Positions 16,088-25,224 of a stretch of DNA of 64,000 nucleotides are shown here, one piece after another; the stretch's first letter is position 1; every line of letters begins with the position of its first letter. A model generated the notes under the pieces. That model saw only the letters and a program-made list of their open reading frames with translations, ran no database searches and was not told the origin of the DNA. Position numbers and translations under genes: made by a program. Where the stretch lies: positions 1 through 64,000 of the forward strand of contig WLOP01000007.1 in the NCBI GenBank assembly GCA_009699205.1, written 5' to 3'. This DNA comes from Actinomycetota bacterium. Its GTDB lineage: Bacteria > Actinomycetota > Actinomycetes > Nanopelagicales > Nanopelagicaceae.

Positions 16088-16969
16088 ATGAACACCAATC
16101 TGACTGTGAAGAAATGGTCCCAGCGTGATGCAAGACGCTGCATCCTCATCCCAACCGACCTTGATCACAAATATTCGCGGGGCGTATTAGGCGTCGTGAC
16201 TGGGTCTAGGCAATATCCAGGTGCGGCAGTTCTCTCTACACGTGCTGCAGGTGCAACAGGAGTCGGTGCACTTCGATTCATCGCACCAAATGAAAGTTTC
16301 GAGTGGCAACCGCTAAGGATTGTTGAGCAATTAGTCGCACATCGCTCCCCCGAAGTTCTTTTCACGAACGGGAAAGTTTCGGCTTGGTTATTGGGATCTG
16401 GAATTGGCGAAAAGAGTCCTGGAGGGTGGGCTAATCGCCTACGACATCGAGATTTACGTAAGGCTGTTGCGCAGAATCTTCCAACCGTCTTGGATGCGGG
16501 TGCACTCTACTTAACTGGGTCAATAAAAGCGCCGACGTTAATCACTCCTCACTGCGCAGAACTTGCTCGGCTTTTAACTAATCGAGGGACTTCTGTTACT
16601 TCAAGTGCAATTGAAGGCGATCCAAAGAAATGGGTTCAGGCTGCCGCGTCACAACTGGGTGTCAGTGTTTTGCTTAAGGGGTCAATCACTTACCTCGCCG
16701 ATGCTTCGCAACTTATAGCGCTTCCTGCTGCAACGCCATGGTTAGCCACAGCAGGGTCCGGCGACGTCTTAGCCGGAATCATTGGTGCACTTGTTGCAAC
16801 CAATGCGCAAGCAATCGCCAATGAAGAGGTATCTATCCTCGAAGTCGGTGCGTCGGGTGCCTTGATTCACGCATTGGCTGCAGAGCACGCATCCAATGGT
16901 GCGCCTATTTCAGCGCTGCAAATTACCGAATCTATCCAACAAGTCCTGCGAAAGATTCTGGTCAAATAA
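16088..16969 (+). CDS. nnrD: ADP-dependent NAD(P)H-hydrate dehydratase
   Basis: This 293-residue cytoplasmic repair enzyme of the ribokinase-like YjeF C-terminal family removes water from damaged NAD(P)H hydrates using a nucleotide. The family motif AGSGDVLAGIIGAL is present near residues 220-233, with TPHCAELARL upstream and GSGIGE in the first third. The epimerase domain that is fused to it in many bacteria is absent here, so the S/R-hydrate epimerase must be encoded elsewhere or missing. It starts from a leaderless promoter and ends 7 bases before the convergent pullulanase gene. Confidence 0.85.
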   Translation: MNTNLTVKKWSQRDARRCILIPTDLDHKYSRGVLGVVTGSRQYPGAAVLSTRAAGATGVGALRFIAPNESFEWQPLRIVEQLVAHRSPEVLFTNGKVSAWLLGSGIGEKSPGGWANRLRHRDLRKAVAQNLPTVLDAGALYLTGSIKAPTLITPHCAELARLLTNRGTSVTSSAIEGDPKKWVQAAASQLGVSVLLKGSITYLADASQLIALPAATPWLATAGSGDVLAGIIGALVATNAQAIANEEVSILEVGASGALIHALAAEHASNGAPISALQITESIQQVLRKILVK

Positions 16970-16976
16970 GCAGTTT

Positions 16977-19595
16977 TTACTTCTCAAGTACCAGCGTTGA
17001 TTGTGGTGGGATCGAGACAGTATTTGCCTTCTTCAAAGTTGAGATCGCCTTAACCCCAGCGACTGAACCTTGAACGACAATTTTCCAGTCTCCCTTTGCA
17101 GGAAGTGTCAGCGTTACCGCTGTGGCATTTGGATTATGGGCGACAACAACTGTGCCCCAAGAATCCTTGACTGCCGAACCCTTTAACGAGTAGGCAATTA
17201 CGTTATTGGAGGTAGTCAAGAAAGTTAAGTTCTTTTGAACTTGTGGGGTGGTACTGAAACGGAAAACCGGATGTGCTTTACGAAGGGCGATGAGGCCCTT
17301 GTAATAGCTAACGGTCGCAGCGTTAGTGCTGCGCAGATTCCACTTCAGTGAATTAACGGCATCCGTAGATTGATAACTATTGGAGTCTCCATCTTTGCTA
17401 CGCAAGAACTCTTGACCTGCCTGCATAAAAGGAACGCCTTGGGCAAGAATCGCGATTGATGCCGCTAAACGATCTAATTGAGCAATTGTGGAAGCACTTA
17501 CATCAGGAACGCTTCCTAATAGCTTGTCGTAGAGAGTCAAGTTATCGTGGGCTTCTACGTAATTAACGGACTGTGTTGGATCAACCGTAGTCCAGGTGCC
17601 AATGTAGTCACGGCTATAGAAAACATTGCCGATAATTCCAGTTTCGACGCTGGCCTTTGCTGCAGCCTTACCTGTTGCATATCCAGTGTCTGTTCCGTTG
17701 AATACAGAACCCTTAATCGCATCGCGAATTTCATCGTTAAATGCAGCAATGCCGACTAATTTACCAATGTTCTTCTGACTGCCTCGAACCTCTTCAGGAA
17801 GACCCGACGTATTCCAGCCTTCTCCAATAATCAAAATAGTTTTATCGATCTTGTCGACAGCGGCACGAATCGCATTCATCGTTGTAATATCCATAAGGCC
17901 CATAAGGTCAAAGCGGAAACCATCGACGTTATATTCCTTAGCCCAATACTTCACCGAATCAACAATAAATTTACGGACCATAGGACGCTCTGACGCAACG
18001 TCGTTGCCACATCCGCTGTTGCTCATTAAAGAACCATCTTCGTTCTTGCGGAAGAAATAACCAGGAACGATTTTCTCTTCACTAAAGGCAGCTGCATCGT
18101 AAACATGGTTGTACACAACGTCCATCATGACGCGAAGACCTTGATCATGAAGTGACTGAATACCGGTCTTTAGTTCTGTGATACGTGCAGTGGGGTTTGA
18201 AGGATTGCTTGAATATGAACCTTCAGGAACGTTGTAGTTCTGTGGGTCATATCCCCAGTTAAAGCTTGGACTCGTTTCATTAACCGAGGCGAAGTCGAAA
18301 ACCGGCTGAAGCTCAACGTGGGTAACTCCCAAATCTTTAATGGCGGCAACGCCAGTTTTCGTTTTGTCGCTGAGCGCAGTATTTACATCTGTAAGAGCTA
18401 AATACTTACCTTGGTGGTTAGCAGGTACGCCGCTGGAAGAATCAATCGAGAGATCGCGGATATGCAATTCGTAAATTACAGCATCAGTTGATTTGCCACT
18501 GAAAGTAGGTTTTTTCGCCACCCATTTCACTGGGTTCGTCTTGGCAAGATTGACGACAACTCCATGTAGGCCGTTAACAGTCGTTGCCCGAACATAGGGA
18601 TCCACTGCATCATTTACTGTGGAACCTAGTGTGACTCGATAATCGTAAATGGTTCCATTTTGGTCTCCGGATAACTTTGCAACCCAAGTTCCCTTAGTGG
18701 AAGCAGTCATAGGAGTAACTTTTGCATCTGCACTTGCCGTAGTGGCAGTTGCATAGGTCAACAAACTCACTGCACTAGCCGTTGGCGCCCACACTCTAAA
18801 TGCAGTTTCTGTAGCGGAATAGGTATTGCCTAAATCATCTCCTGTGTAGACAAACTTTTCATTAAATCCCGAAGATTCAACAATCTTTCCTGCAGATACC
18901 TTTGCGCTGCCGTAATCACTCTGGTCAAGGGTGTAATCGGCCCCGAGAGTAGTATCTGCACCCAAGGTAAGTGCGAGTTGAGTGGCGCCATCTGCCCCAC
19001 CATTAAGCGCTTTGACTGCGGTAATTGGTAGGGCGGGAGTTAATGTAAATCCTTCTGTTGCTGTCCCTGCCAAAACCATTTTCTGACTTAAACTGACGGT
19101 GATGGTGCGAAAGTCATCTACTTGTGCCGATCTAATTTCCTTCTTAGAGGTTGGTTGGGCAGGGTAAATAACTGGGTCGCCTTGGACTAACCAGATCTCA
19201 GTATTGCCGGAAGATTCGAATTGCGTAATGAATCGATCAACTTCAATATCTTTCTTCAGCCAATTACCTTTTCTTACAATGATCCCGATGTTGTCGAATG
19301 CATCCATCCCGGTGATATCTGCGGTGAATACTTTCCCAAAAGCATCATTGCCCGTGAACTCACTCCCGGCTGCTGGCGAAATTGCACCATCGGTGCCAGT
19401 TATCAGGTTCTTCCAGAGCCACAAATTCCACGTGTCGTAATCCCCGGCAGCTCGTTGGTAATGGATTGTCAGATGGACAGTCGCTGGCGGTGCGGCAATA
19501 GCTTGCCCAGGGATGAAGGCGAGGAGCAGCGCGGAGACAATCCCGAGGATCGCTACCTTGGTTGCAATGGTTATTGGCTGCATGGCACGTGTCAT
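16977..19595 (-). CDS. pulA: secreted type I pullulanase
   Basis: This 872-residue exported enzyme cleaves alpha-1,6 branches of pullulan, glycogen or starch. Residues 1-35 are a signal peptide. CBM41-like starch binding follows (about 36-135, with YQRAAGDYDTWNLWLW), then an inserted beta domain, a CBM48-like domain (about 250-350) and the GH13 barrel (about 370-790). Catalytic landmarks are GFRFDLMG (nucleophile Asp), IIGEGWN (acid/base Glu) and VEAHDNLTLYD (stabiliser). The type I signature appears as FNWGYDP, with Phe for the usual Tyr. A C-terminal beta domain completes it. AAGGA precedes the ATG. It lies alone, with glpK and galT a few genes away, fitting use of algal polysaccharide and its sugars. 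Confidence 0.9.
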   Translation of the reverse strand: MTRAMQPITIATKVAILGIVSALLLAFIPGQAIAAPPATVHLTIHYQRAAGDYDTWNLWLWKNLITGTDGAISPAAGSEFTGNDAFGKVFTADITGMDAFDNIGIIVRKGNWLKKDIEVDRFITQFESSGNTEIWLVQGDPVIYPAQPTSKKEIRSAQVDDFRTITVSLSQKMVLAGTATEGFTLTPALPITAVKALNGGADGATQLALTLGADTTLGADYTLDQSDYGSAKVSAGKIVESSGFNEKFVYTGDDLGNTYSATETAFRVWAPTASAVSLLTYATATTASADAKVTPMTASTKGTWVAKLSGDQNGTIYDYRVTLGSTVNDAVDPYVRATTVNGLHGVVVNLAKTNPVKWVAKKPTFSGKSTDAVIYELHIRDLSIDSSSGVPANHQGKYLALTDVNTALSDKTKTGVAAIKDLGVTHVELQPVFDFASVNETSPSFNWGYDPQNYNVPEGSYSSNPSNPTARITELKTGIQSLHDQGLRVMMDVVYNHVYDAAAFSEEKIVPGYFFRKNEDGSLMSNSGCGNDVASERPMVRKFIVDSVKYWAKEYNVDGFRFDLMGLMDITTMNAIRAAVDKIDKTILIIGEGWNTSGLPEEVRGSQKNIGKLVGIAAFNDEIRDAIKGSVFNGTDTGYATGKAAAKASVETGIIGNVFYSRDYIGTWTTVDPTQSVNYVEAHDNLTLYDKLLGSVPDVSASTIAQLDRLAASIAILAQGVPFMQAGQEFLRSKDGDSNSYQSTDAVNSLKWNLRSTNAATVSYYKGLIALRKAHPVFRFSTTPQVQKNLTFLTTSNNVIAYSLKGSAVKDSWGTVVVAHNPNATAVTLTLPAKGDWKIVVQGSVAGVKAISTLKKANTVSIPPQSTLVLEK

Positions 19596-19745
19596 GAAAT
19601 TTCTTCCTTTTTAATCCAAGAGGGAGGGATTGACTTCGCAAATTAAAGCACGGCCTACGCCAGTGGTTACTTAAAAAATGGGAAATCTCAATCTTTATGG
19701 CAAATTGTTATAGAAACCTTGAATTTTCAGTGAGGTTTCCATTGA

Positions 19746-19802
19746 GTGGCACCCCTCTGGCAGCCCCTGATCTCAGAGTGCTGAATCTGACTGGGGTGCT
19801 AC
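19746..19802. other. structured spacer, possible small RNA
   Basis: Within the gene-free stretch 19596-20015, GTGGCACCCC (19746-19755) pairs over ten positions (one G-U) with GGGGTGCTAC (19793-19802); inside, CAGC can pair with GCTG. A separate hairpin, CTGGGG/CCCCAG, lies at 19953-19968. I do not recognise a family. The rest of the spacer holds the pulA ribosome-binding site and an AT-rich region before the regulator gene. Confidence 0.3.
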
Positions 19803-20015
19803 CGTTCTAATGAAAGGCAATGAGAGTGTTGCTGCATCTACCAAAGTGATTTTCTGGATTATCTCAAAACATTAATCAAAGTTTAATTCAAAAAAGTAAC
19901 GCGCACAATTTGCGTGCGATAAAACATTAGGCAATCTTTATAAAATCTCTCACTGGGGATTTCCCCAGCGTTAACTTCTGCCGAACTCGTCATTAGAGAA
20001 TAGCCTTGCAACAAC

Positions 20016-20684
20016 ATGAACATCCGCGTATTGCTTATCAACGATGATGCATTTGAGTTAGTCACTCTTGCAGCAGCGATGCGACTACACGGAGTAAATG
20101 TTGTTGGCGAAGCAAGCGATTACTCAGTAGCAGAAAATCTGTTCCGAACTCTAAAGCCTGATGTTGTTGTCATTGATGTGCAATTCAATTCACATGGCGG
20201 AGTTCCATTCGCGCAAGGTTTGCGAAAATTATCACCAAAAGTTGGCCTAGTTCTAACGACAGCCTGTCCCGATTTAAGACTTCTGGGTTTAGTTACAAAG
20301 GAAGTTCCAACAGGCACGCAGGTGGTTCTTAAGCGCTCTGTCGGCGATCTAGATGTCATCTGTGATGCAATTCCGGATTCTATTGATGCCGCAGCTAATA
20401 AAACTGAAATGGCTTGGATGAATAATCATTCATCGTTACATGAAAATTCTTTTATCTCAATTCTCCACGATTTAACAGATATTCAAATTGAGACGTTGCG
20501 ATTACTCGCTACAGGAATGAGTAACTCCGAAATCGGGCGCACACGTTTTGTCAGCGAAAAATCCGTTGAGCAGATTGTCGCTCGCATTGCCCAACACCTC
20601 GGAATCGCCCCAGATCGTAAGCAGAATCTGCGAGTTCTTATTGCCGGCCAATACTTTAAATGGATAGGCGCTCCGCGCCACTAA
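20016..20684 (+). CDS. NarL/LuxR-type response regulator, orphan
   Basis: This 222-residue DNA-binding regulator has an N-terminal receiver domain (about 3-115) with acid-pocket D10/D11, phosphoacceptor D54 in VVIDVQF, T81 and K106. A C-terminal LuxR/GerE helix-turn-helix spans about 150-205 (LTDIQIETLRLLATGMSNSEIG). No histidine kinase gene adjoins it. A TAGCCT box lies 9 bases before the ATG and no ribosome-binding site is evident, so a very short leader is likely. The receiver's central part is less canonical (LRLLGLVTKEVP), but the key residues for phosphorylation are present. Targets are unknown; the downstream genes begin 45 bases later. Confidence 0.8.
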   Translation: MNIRVLLINDDAFELVTLAAAMRLHGVNVVGEASDYSVAENLFRTLKPDVVVIDVQFNSHGGVPFAQGLRKLSPKVGLVLTTACPDLRLLGLVTKEVPTGTQVVLKRSVGDLDVICDAIPDSIDAAANKTEMAWMNNHSSLHENSFISILHDLTDIQIETLRLLATGMSNSEIGRTRFVSEKSVEQIVARIAQHLGIAPDRKQNLRVLIAGQYFKWIGAPRH

Positions 20685-20728
20685 GGACATTTTCTTCCAG
20701 CACAGCAACATCAGGTATCGTCACCATC

Positions 20729-20986
20729 ATGAAAATCGATGAGTTGCGCGCCCAATGGGTAGGTGTACTCGATGAACTCGAGCGCGTAGATCGAATCGCT
20801 TGGTTGGCCTTCTTCGACGCCAGATTGAAATCTCTGGATGAATTGGTGCTTCACCTTGATTTTTCAGATAGCCAAAAATTCGCAATCAACCACGAATATG
20901 CGCCATCGCGCGAGAAACATCGCCAAGCCCTAGAGCGATCTATAGAAAAAATAACGGGGGTAAAGATTGTGGTGGCGCAAGGATGA
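20729..20986 (+). CDS. small protein resembling the DnaX (tau) C-terminal region
   Basis: The protein has 85 residues. The pattern of an N-terminal helix (ELRAQWVGVLDEL), a beta pair (KSLDELVLHLDF) and a final helix plus strand (REKHRQALERSIEKITGVKIVV) looks like the small C-terminal domain of actinobacterial DnaX, here without the clamp-loader ATPase part. This is a pattern-level resemblance only. The ATG at 20729 is chosen because it begins the conserved-looking region; an earlier in-frame ATG would overlap the regulator gene. The stop overlaps the GH25 gene by 4 bases, so the two are coupled although their functions look unrelated. Confidence 0.5.
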   Translation: MKIDELRAQWVGVLDELERVDRIAWLAFFDARLKSLDELVLHLDFSDSQKFAINHEYAPSREKHRQALERSIEKITGVKIVVAQG

Positions 20987-22293
20987 AACTGCGGCCAATA
21001 GCAATTCTTACCTCTCTATTGCTCACCTCCACGCTCGTTAACTCTGCCACGCCCAGTCAAGCCATATCAACAGTTGTTACCAATGGCCCAGGGGCACGAG
21101 TCCATGGGATGGATATCAGCAAATGGCAACACCCCAATGGAGCACCAATTAATTTCGCGAAGATGTATCAAGCGGGTATCCGCTTCGTAATGATCAAAGC
21201 TTCCGATACACGAGATTCCTCAGATGCTGACGCGGTGAAATATCTAGCAACCGATCATAAAGCGGCGCAGGCTGCTGGAATTTTTACTGGGTTCTACCAT
21301 TACGCAACTTTGCCAGATTCAACTAATGCAACAGTCGTGATCTCTGATGCAAAGGCACAAGCACAAAAAGCGCTGTGGAGGTTGGCGACTTTGGGTGGCT
21401 ATAACTCTTTAGACCTTTCTTATGCATTGGATTTAGAAAATAGTTGTGTGCGCGTTTCATCAGGTGGCACCTGCGCAAAACATGCACCAAAAAATATCGT
21501 TTCTCTTTGGGCAAGTACGTGGTTATCAACGTTCGCTAAGAAAACGAATCGCTTACCCTTTATTTACTCAGGACCACATTTCTTAGAAACCTCAACTGTG
21601 CGAAGCAGTGCGCTACGTAAATATCCACTCTGGATTGCTCATTACGGAATTAATCCCGCAACGGCCCAAGCCCAACCATCGCTCAAAGCTGTGGGATGCT
21701 TTGTCCATTCATGGACCAACGCTGATTGCACCGCCCAATGGACATTTTGGCAATACACCTCATGTGGACTAGCGATACGTTATGGAGTTCCTGGAACGCG
21801 CGTTGATCTTAATGTTTATCGCGGCACCCCTGATGAATTTCTCAAGCTAGCAAAGGGCGAGTGGGCACCTGCCATCGCAGACCAAATGCCGATCAAGGAA
21901 CCAACGGTAACTGTTATCAACTCAACACGTGCCAGCGATACGAATGCTGTTGTGAAATTTAAAGTAACGGTAACTCGCCCTACTGGATTGCCCGTCGTGA
22001 CAGGTACCGTAAAATTCACTATCGATTCTGCAACACCAATTATCCCAAAGCCAGTTCAAAGTGCGGTCAGGCTCGCAAGTGGAAGTTGGATCTTAAACGT
22101 GAGTGGCATTCCTGCTGGTAGTTGGTCAGGACAAATTGTTTTTGCAGACCTCACAGGAACACATGAAACCAGCTCCGCGCCGGTAACTTTTGATGTTGCT
22201 CAAGGCGCGACACCAACTCCAAAACCAACACCTAAGCCCACTACTAAACCCCCCGTTGTTGTGGATTCTTGCAAGAATCAAATTATTAACTGA
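20983..22293 (+). CDS. secreted GH25 muramidase with Ig-like domain
   Basis: This 436-residue exported protein is predicted to cut the glycan chain of peptidoglycan (N,O-diacetylmuramidase family). A signal peptide covers residues 1 to about 27. The GH25 domain (about 40-280) shows GMDISKWQH with the catalytic Asp, FVMIKAS, and ALDLENS carrying the second acidic pair, plus WTFWQYTS near its end. A beta-rich Ig-like region follows (about 305-400), then a Pro-Thr-Lys tail (PTPKPTPKPTTKPP) and a last cysteine. The tail suggests wall association. It could serve cell-wall turnover or act on other bacteria. It overlaps the preceding small gene by ATGA. Confidence 0.85.
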   Translation: MKLRPIAILTSLLLTSTLVNSATPSQAISTVVTNGPGARVHGMDISKWQHPNGAPINFAKMYQAGIRFVMIKASDTRDSSDADAVKYLATDHKAAQAAGIFTGFYHYATLPDSTNATVVISDAKAQAQKALWRLATLGGYNSLDLSYALDLENSCVRVSSGGTCAKHAPKNIVSLWASTWLSTFAKKTNRLPFIYSGPHFLETSTVRSSALRKYPLWIAHYGINPATAQAQPSLKAVGCFVHSWTNADCTAQWTFWQYTSCGLAIRYGVPGTRVDLNVYRGTPDEFLKLAKGEWAPAIADQMPIKEPTVTVINSTRASDTNAVVKFKVTVTRPTGLPVVTGTVKFTIDSATPIIPKPVQSAVRLASGSWILNVSGIPAGSWSGQIVFADLTGTHETSSAPVTFDVAQGATPTPKPTPKPTTKPPVVVDSCKNQIIN

Positions 22294-22354
22294 CGCGCAA
22301 CTGGAACTGCGGCAGGAAACGCCATTAGAGTAAGCGCAGCGGCGGGAGGAATTT

Positions 22355-23839
22355 GTGTCTTACATCGGTAGCTTGGATCAAGGAACAACTAGCACTCGCT
22401 TCATAATTTTTAACCGCGCTGGCCAAATCATCGGTCAAGATCAATTAGAGCATCAGCAAATCCTGCCCCAAGCAGGTTGGGTCGAACACGACCCCTTAGA
22501 GATATGGCAACGAACTCAAGAAGTTATTGCAGGAGCCATTTCCTCTGCCAAGATATCTGCCTCTGAATTAACAGCAATTGGAATAACAAATCAGAGAGAA
22601 ACCGTTGTTGCCTGGGATGCAATCACGGGTCAACCATTTGCGAATGCGATTGTTTGGCAAGATATCCGCACAACTGAATTGCTTTCCAAAATAGCGCAGG
22701 CGGATCAGATCAAATTGCGTGCAAAAACTGGTCTCCGCATTGCTCCATACTTTTCAGCCTCGAAAATTGCATGGCTGATTGCCAATACCCCTCACTTGCA
22801 AGAAGCAATCGCGCTATCACGAGCACGTATTGGGACAATTGATTCGTGGTTGATGTGGAACCTTTCTGGCCAGCACATCACCGATGTCACCAACGCATCC
22901 AGGACGATGCTCATGAACCTAGAAACTCTCGATTGGGATGATGAACTACTTTCTATATTCGATATCCCCCGTTCTGTCCTTGCTGAAATTCGCCCCTCTT
23001 CGCAAATCTATGGGCATACTTTAAAGAGTGGAGCATTTGGCACCGAAATTCCTATAGCTGGAATCGTCGGCGACCAGCAGTCTGCAATGATCGGGCAGAA
23101 ATGTTTTTCTAAAGGAGATTCAAAGACCACTTACGGAACAGGCAATTTCGCGCTAATTAATACCGGAGGTGAAATTGTTCATTCCACTCACGGACTTCTG
23201 ACGACAGTACTATTTAAAATTGGTGATGCTCCCGTGCAATATGCACTGGAAGGATCCGTGGCAGTGACTGGATCTGCGATTCAATGGCTTCGCGATCAAT
23301 TAGGAATTATTAGCACTGCATCAGATGTAGAAAATTTAGCTTCCAAAGTTGAGGATTCTGGTGGCGTCTACTTTGTCCCGGCATTCTCTGGCCTATTTGC
23401 TCCCCACTGGCGAAGCGATGCCCGAGGAGCGATAGTTGGGCTCACTCGTGCAGCAACAAGTGCGCACCTTGCTCGCGCCGCGCTCGAAGCTATCTGTTAT
23501 CAAACGCGTGAAGTGCTTGATGCAATGGCAACTGAAAGTGGAATCACTCTTGCGAGCATGCGGGTGGATGGTGGAATCACATCAAATAAACTTTGTATGC
23601 AGATGCAGGCAGATATCTTAGGTATTGAAATTACCCGTCCCGATATCGCCGAAACTACAGCTTTAGGTGCTGCCTTTGCAGCTGGCTTAGCTGTGGGATT
23701 CTGGTCCTCAATTGATGCAATTCAGAAACTTGATACTGGCCAAAGTTCCTGGTTTCCGAAAAAATCCTCAGAATTTCGAGAAGCCGGGTATTCGCAATGG
23801 AAGAAAGCGGTAGTTAGAACATTGGATTGGGTAGAGTAA
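22355..23839 (+). CDS. glpK: glycerol kinase
   Basis: This 494-residue enzyme phosphorylates glycerol with ATP to sn-glycerol 3-phosphate. FGGY-family signatures are clear: SLDQGTTSTR at the N-terminus, GITNQRETVVAWD, VWQDIRT, GIVGDQQSA, TYGTGNFALIN and MRVDGGIT. Length matches the family (about 495-505). The start is GTG at 22355, preceded by GGGAGGA. It is followed 7 bases later by galT in the same direction, an unusual pair that may form a small carbohydrate-use operon. No glycerol facilitator or glycerol-3-phosphate dehydrogenase is in the window. Confidence 0.95.
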   Translation: MSYIGSLDQGTTSTRFIIFNRAGQIIGQDQLEHQQILPQAGWVEHDPLEIWQRTQEVIAGAISSAKISASELTAIGITNQRETVVAWDAITGQPFANAIVWQDIRTTELLSKIAQADQIKLRAKTGLRIAPYFSASKIAWLIANTPHLQEAIALSRARIGTIDSWLMWNLSGQHITDVTNASRTMLMNLETLDWDDELLSIFDIPRSVLAEIRPSSQIYGHTLKSGAFGTEIPIAGIVGDQQSAMIGQKCFSKGDSKTTYGTGNFALINTGGEIVHSTHGLLTTVLFKIGDAPVQYALEGSVAVTGSAIQWLRDQLGIISTASDVENLASKVEDSGGVYFVPAFSGLFAPHWRSDARGAIVGLTRAATSAHLARAALEAICYQTREVLDAMATESGITLASMRVDGGITSNKLCMQMQADILGIEITRPDIAETTALGAAFAAGLAVGFWSSIDAIQKLDTGQSSWFPKKSSEFREAGYSQWKKAVVRTLDWVE

Positions 23840-23846
23840 CGCCACC

Positions 23847-24986
23847 ATGTCAGAACAATCCGAAAAGAAATCCCTTAACTCTGGAGTCATTCGAAATAAT
23901 CGAGTGATGTCGGATGGCCGGACGATTCGCTATTACGACACTCAAGGGCAATCCCGCGAAGTTGCAGATCGTCGCGAAAAAGAGGATCAACCAGGGATCG
24001 GTGAATTGCGTCTGGATGCGCTAGTCAACGAATGGGTAGCAATTGCGCCGCACCGCCAAGGGCGCGTTTTTCTTCCACCGAAAGAGTTATGTCCACTCTG
24101 TCCAACAAATAGCGAACTGCTTACCGAAATCCCAGAACCTACGTATGAGGTTGTCGTTTTCGATAACCGGTCACCGTCGCTACGTCCTCCGCTAGATGGC
24201 TGGTCGCTGCCAGTGTTGCAAGGTCCAGAAACATCTGAACCCACATCGGCAGGAAAGTGCGAAGTCGTTTGTTACGCCCCAGATCATGGATCTAGTTTTG
24301 CAGATCTGAGCCAACGACAAGTTCGTACAGTCTTAGAAGCTTGGCGCGATCGCACATCTGAACTTTCGCTACTGCCTTTCATCGAGCAAGTTTTCCCGTT
24401 TGAAAATCGTGGTGAAGAGGTCGGCGTGACTCTTTCTCATCCTCACGGTCAAATTTATGCCTACTCTTTCTTACCTCCGCGCGTCGAGAAAATGCTGGCA
24501 GCGGCGAAGGAACATAAAGCGCGCACAGGTCGAACTCTCTTTGATGATTTGATTGCTCGAGAAATTACAGATGAAGTGCGCATAGTTGCGCAAAATGAAC
24601 ATTGGCTAGCTTTCGTTCCATATGCCGCAAGGTACCCATTTGAAATTCATGTGGCACCGCGTACTCCAGTGGCGGACTTGACCGAACTTAGCTCTGAAGT
24701 CTGCGATGCGTTTCCAGAAATTGCTCTCGAAGTCACACGAAGGCTTGATGGCGTCTTTGGAATTCCCATGGCTTATATTGCTGCGTGGCATCAAGCTCCA
24801 GTGCGTCAAGGACGGGATTTACTTCGACTTCATTGGCAAATTACAAGTGTGCGGCGCGCTCCAGGAAAACTTAAATATCTAGCAGGATCTGAATCAGCGA
24901 TGGGCGCATTTATTATGGATATGAAACCAGAACAATCAGCGGGCCAGCTACGCGAGGTTGTATTAGGAGACCGGAATAACCTTTAG
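23847..24986 (+). CDS. galT: galactose-1-phosphate uridylyltransferase
   Basis: This 379-residue HIT-superfamily enzyme of the Leloir pathway exchanges UDP-glucose and galactose 1-phosphate. The active-site His-Pro-His is in GVTLSHPHGQIYAY, and ENRGEEVGV precedes it. A zinc-site cysteine pair appears as CPLCP near residue 80. The C-terminal half has IHVAPRTP and YIAAWHQAP, typical of the second domain. The start is ATG at 23847, 7 bases after glpK, without a clear ribosome-binding site. Its 3' end overlaps the convergent ACT-domain gene by 24 bases. galK and galE are not in this window. Confidence 0.92.
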   Translation: MSEQSEKKSLNSGVIRNNRVMSDGRTIRYYDTQGQSREVADRREKEDQPGIGELRLDALVNEWVAIAPHRQGRVFLPPKELCPLCPTNSELLTEIPEPTYEVVVFDNRSPSLRPPLDGWSLPVLQGPETSEPTSAGKCEVVCYAPDHGSSFADLSQRQVRTVLEAWRDRTSELSLLPFIEQVFPFENRGEEVGVTLSHPHGQIYAYSFLPPRVEKMLAAAKEHKARTGRTLFDDLIAREITDEVRIVAQNEHWLAFVPYAARYPFEIHVAPRTPVADLTELSSEVCDAFPEIALEVTRRLDGVFGIPMAYIAAWHQAPVRQGRDLLRLHWQITSVRRAPGKLKYLAGSESAMGAFIMDMKPEQSAGQLREVVLGDRNNL

Positions 24987-25202
24987 TACTTCTACGCCAC
25001 CAATATCTCCAAGAACGTTGAGCAAATCCGTGGGATCGCTGCCTGGGATGGCAACTGTAATCTCATCAAAACCACGTCCCTCTTCGCTCTTCATCACAAC
25101 AAGTCCGCGTATATCCCCGCCAACAAAACCAATCGCGGAAGCAACTGCCCCTAAAGATCCGGGACGATCTGGAAGTGAGACATGCAATCTGAAGAGTGCC
25201 AT
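24963..25202 (-). CDS. ACT-domain protein
   Basis: This 79-residue protein is a single ACT domain, a fold that usually binds amino acids to control metabolic enzymes. The start FRLHVSLPDRPGSLGAVASAIG is the typical first strand, loop and helix; GDIRGLVV and FDEITVAIPG give the later strands. No catalytic domain is attached, so it may act as a free-standing sensor or partner of another enzyme. Upstream is TAAGGT, TGCGAC, ATG, the same arrangement as at recO, so it is probably leaderless. Its end overlaps galT on the opposite strand. Confidence 0.8.
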   Translation of the reverse strand: MALFRLHVSLPDRPGSLGAVASAIGFVGGDIRGLVVMKSEEGRGFDEITVAIPGSDPTDLLNVLGDIGGVEVLKVIPVS

Positions 25203-25208
25203 GTCGCA

Positions 25209-25214
25209 ACCTTA
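25209..25214 (-). promoter_or_regulatory. -10 box of the ACT-domain gene (leaderless)
   Basis: TAAGGT on the minus strand lies exactly 6 bases (TGCGAC) before the ATG at 25202. recO has TACGGT followed by the identical TGCGAC spacer. Confidence 0.5.
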
Positions 25215-25224
25215 TCTTGAAGCG

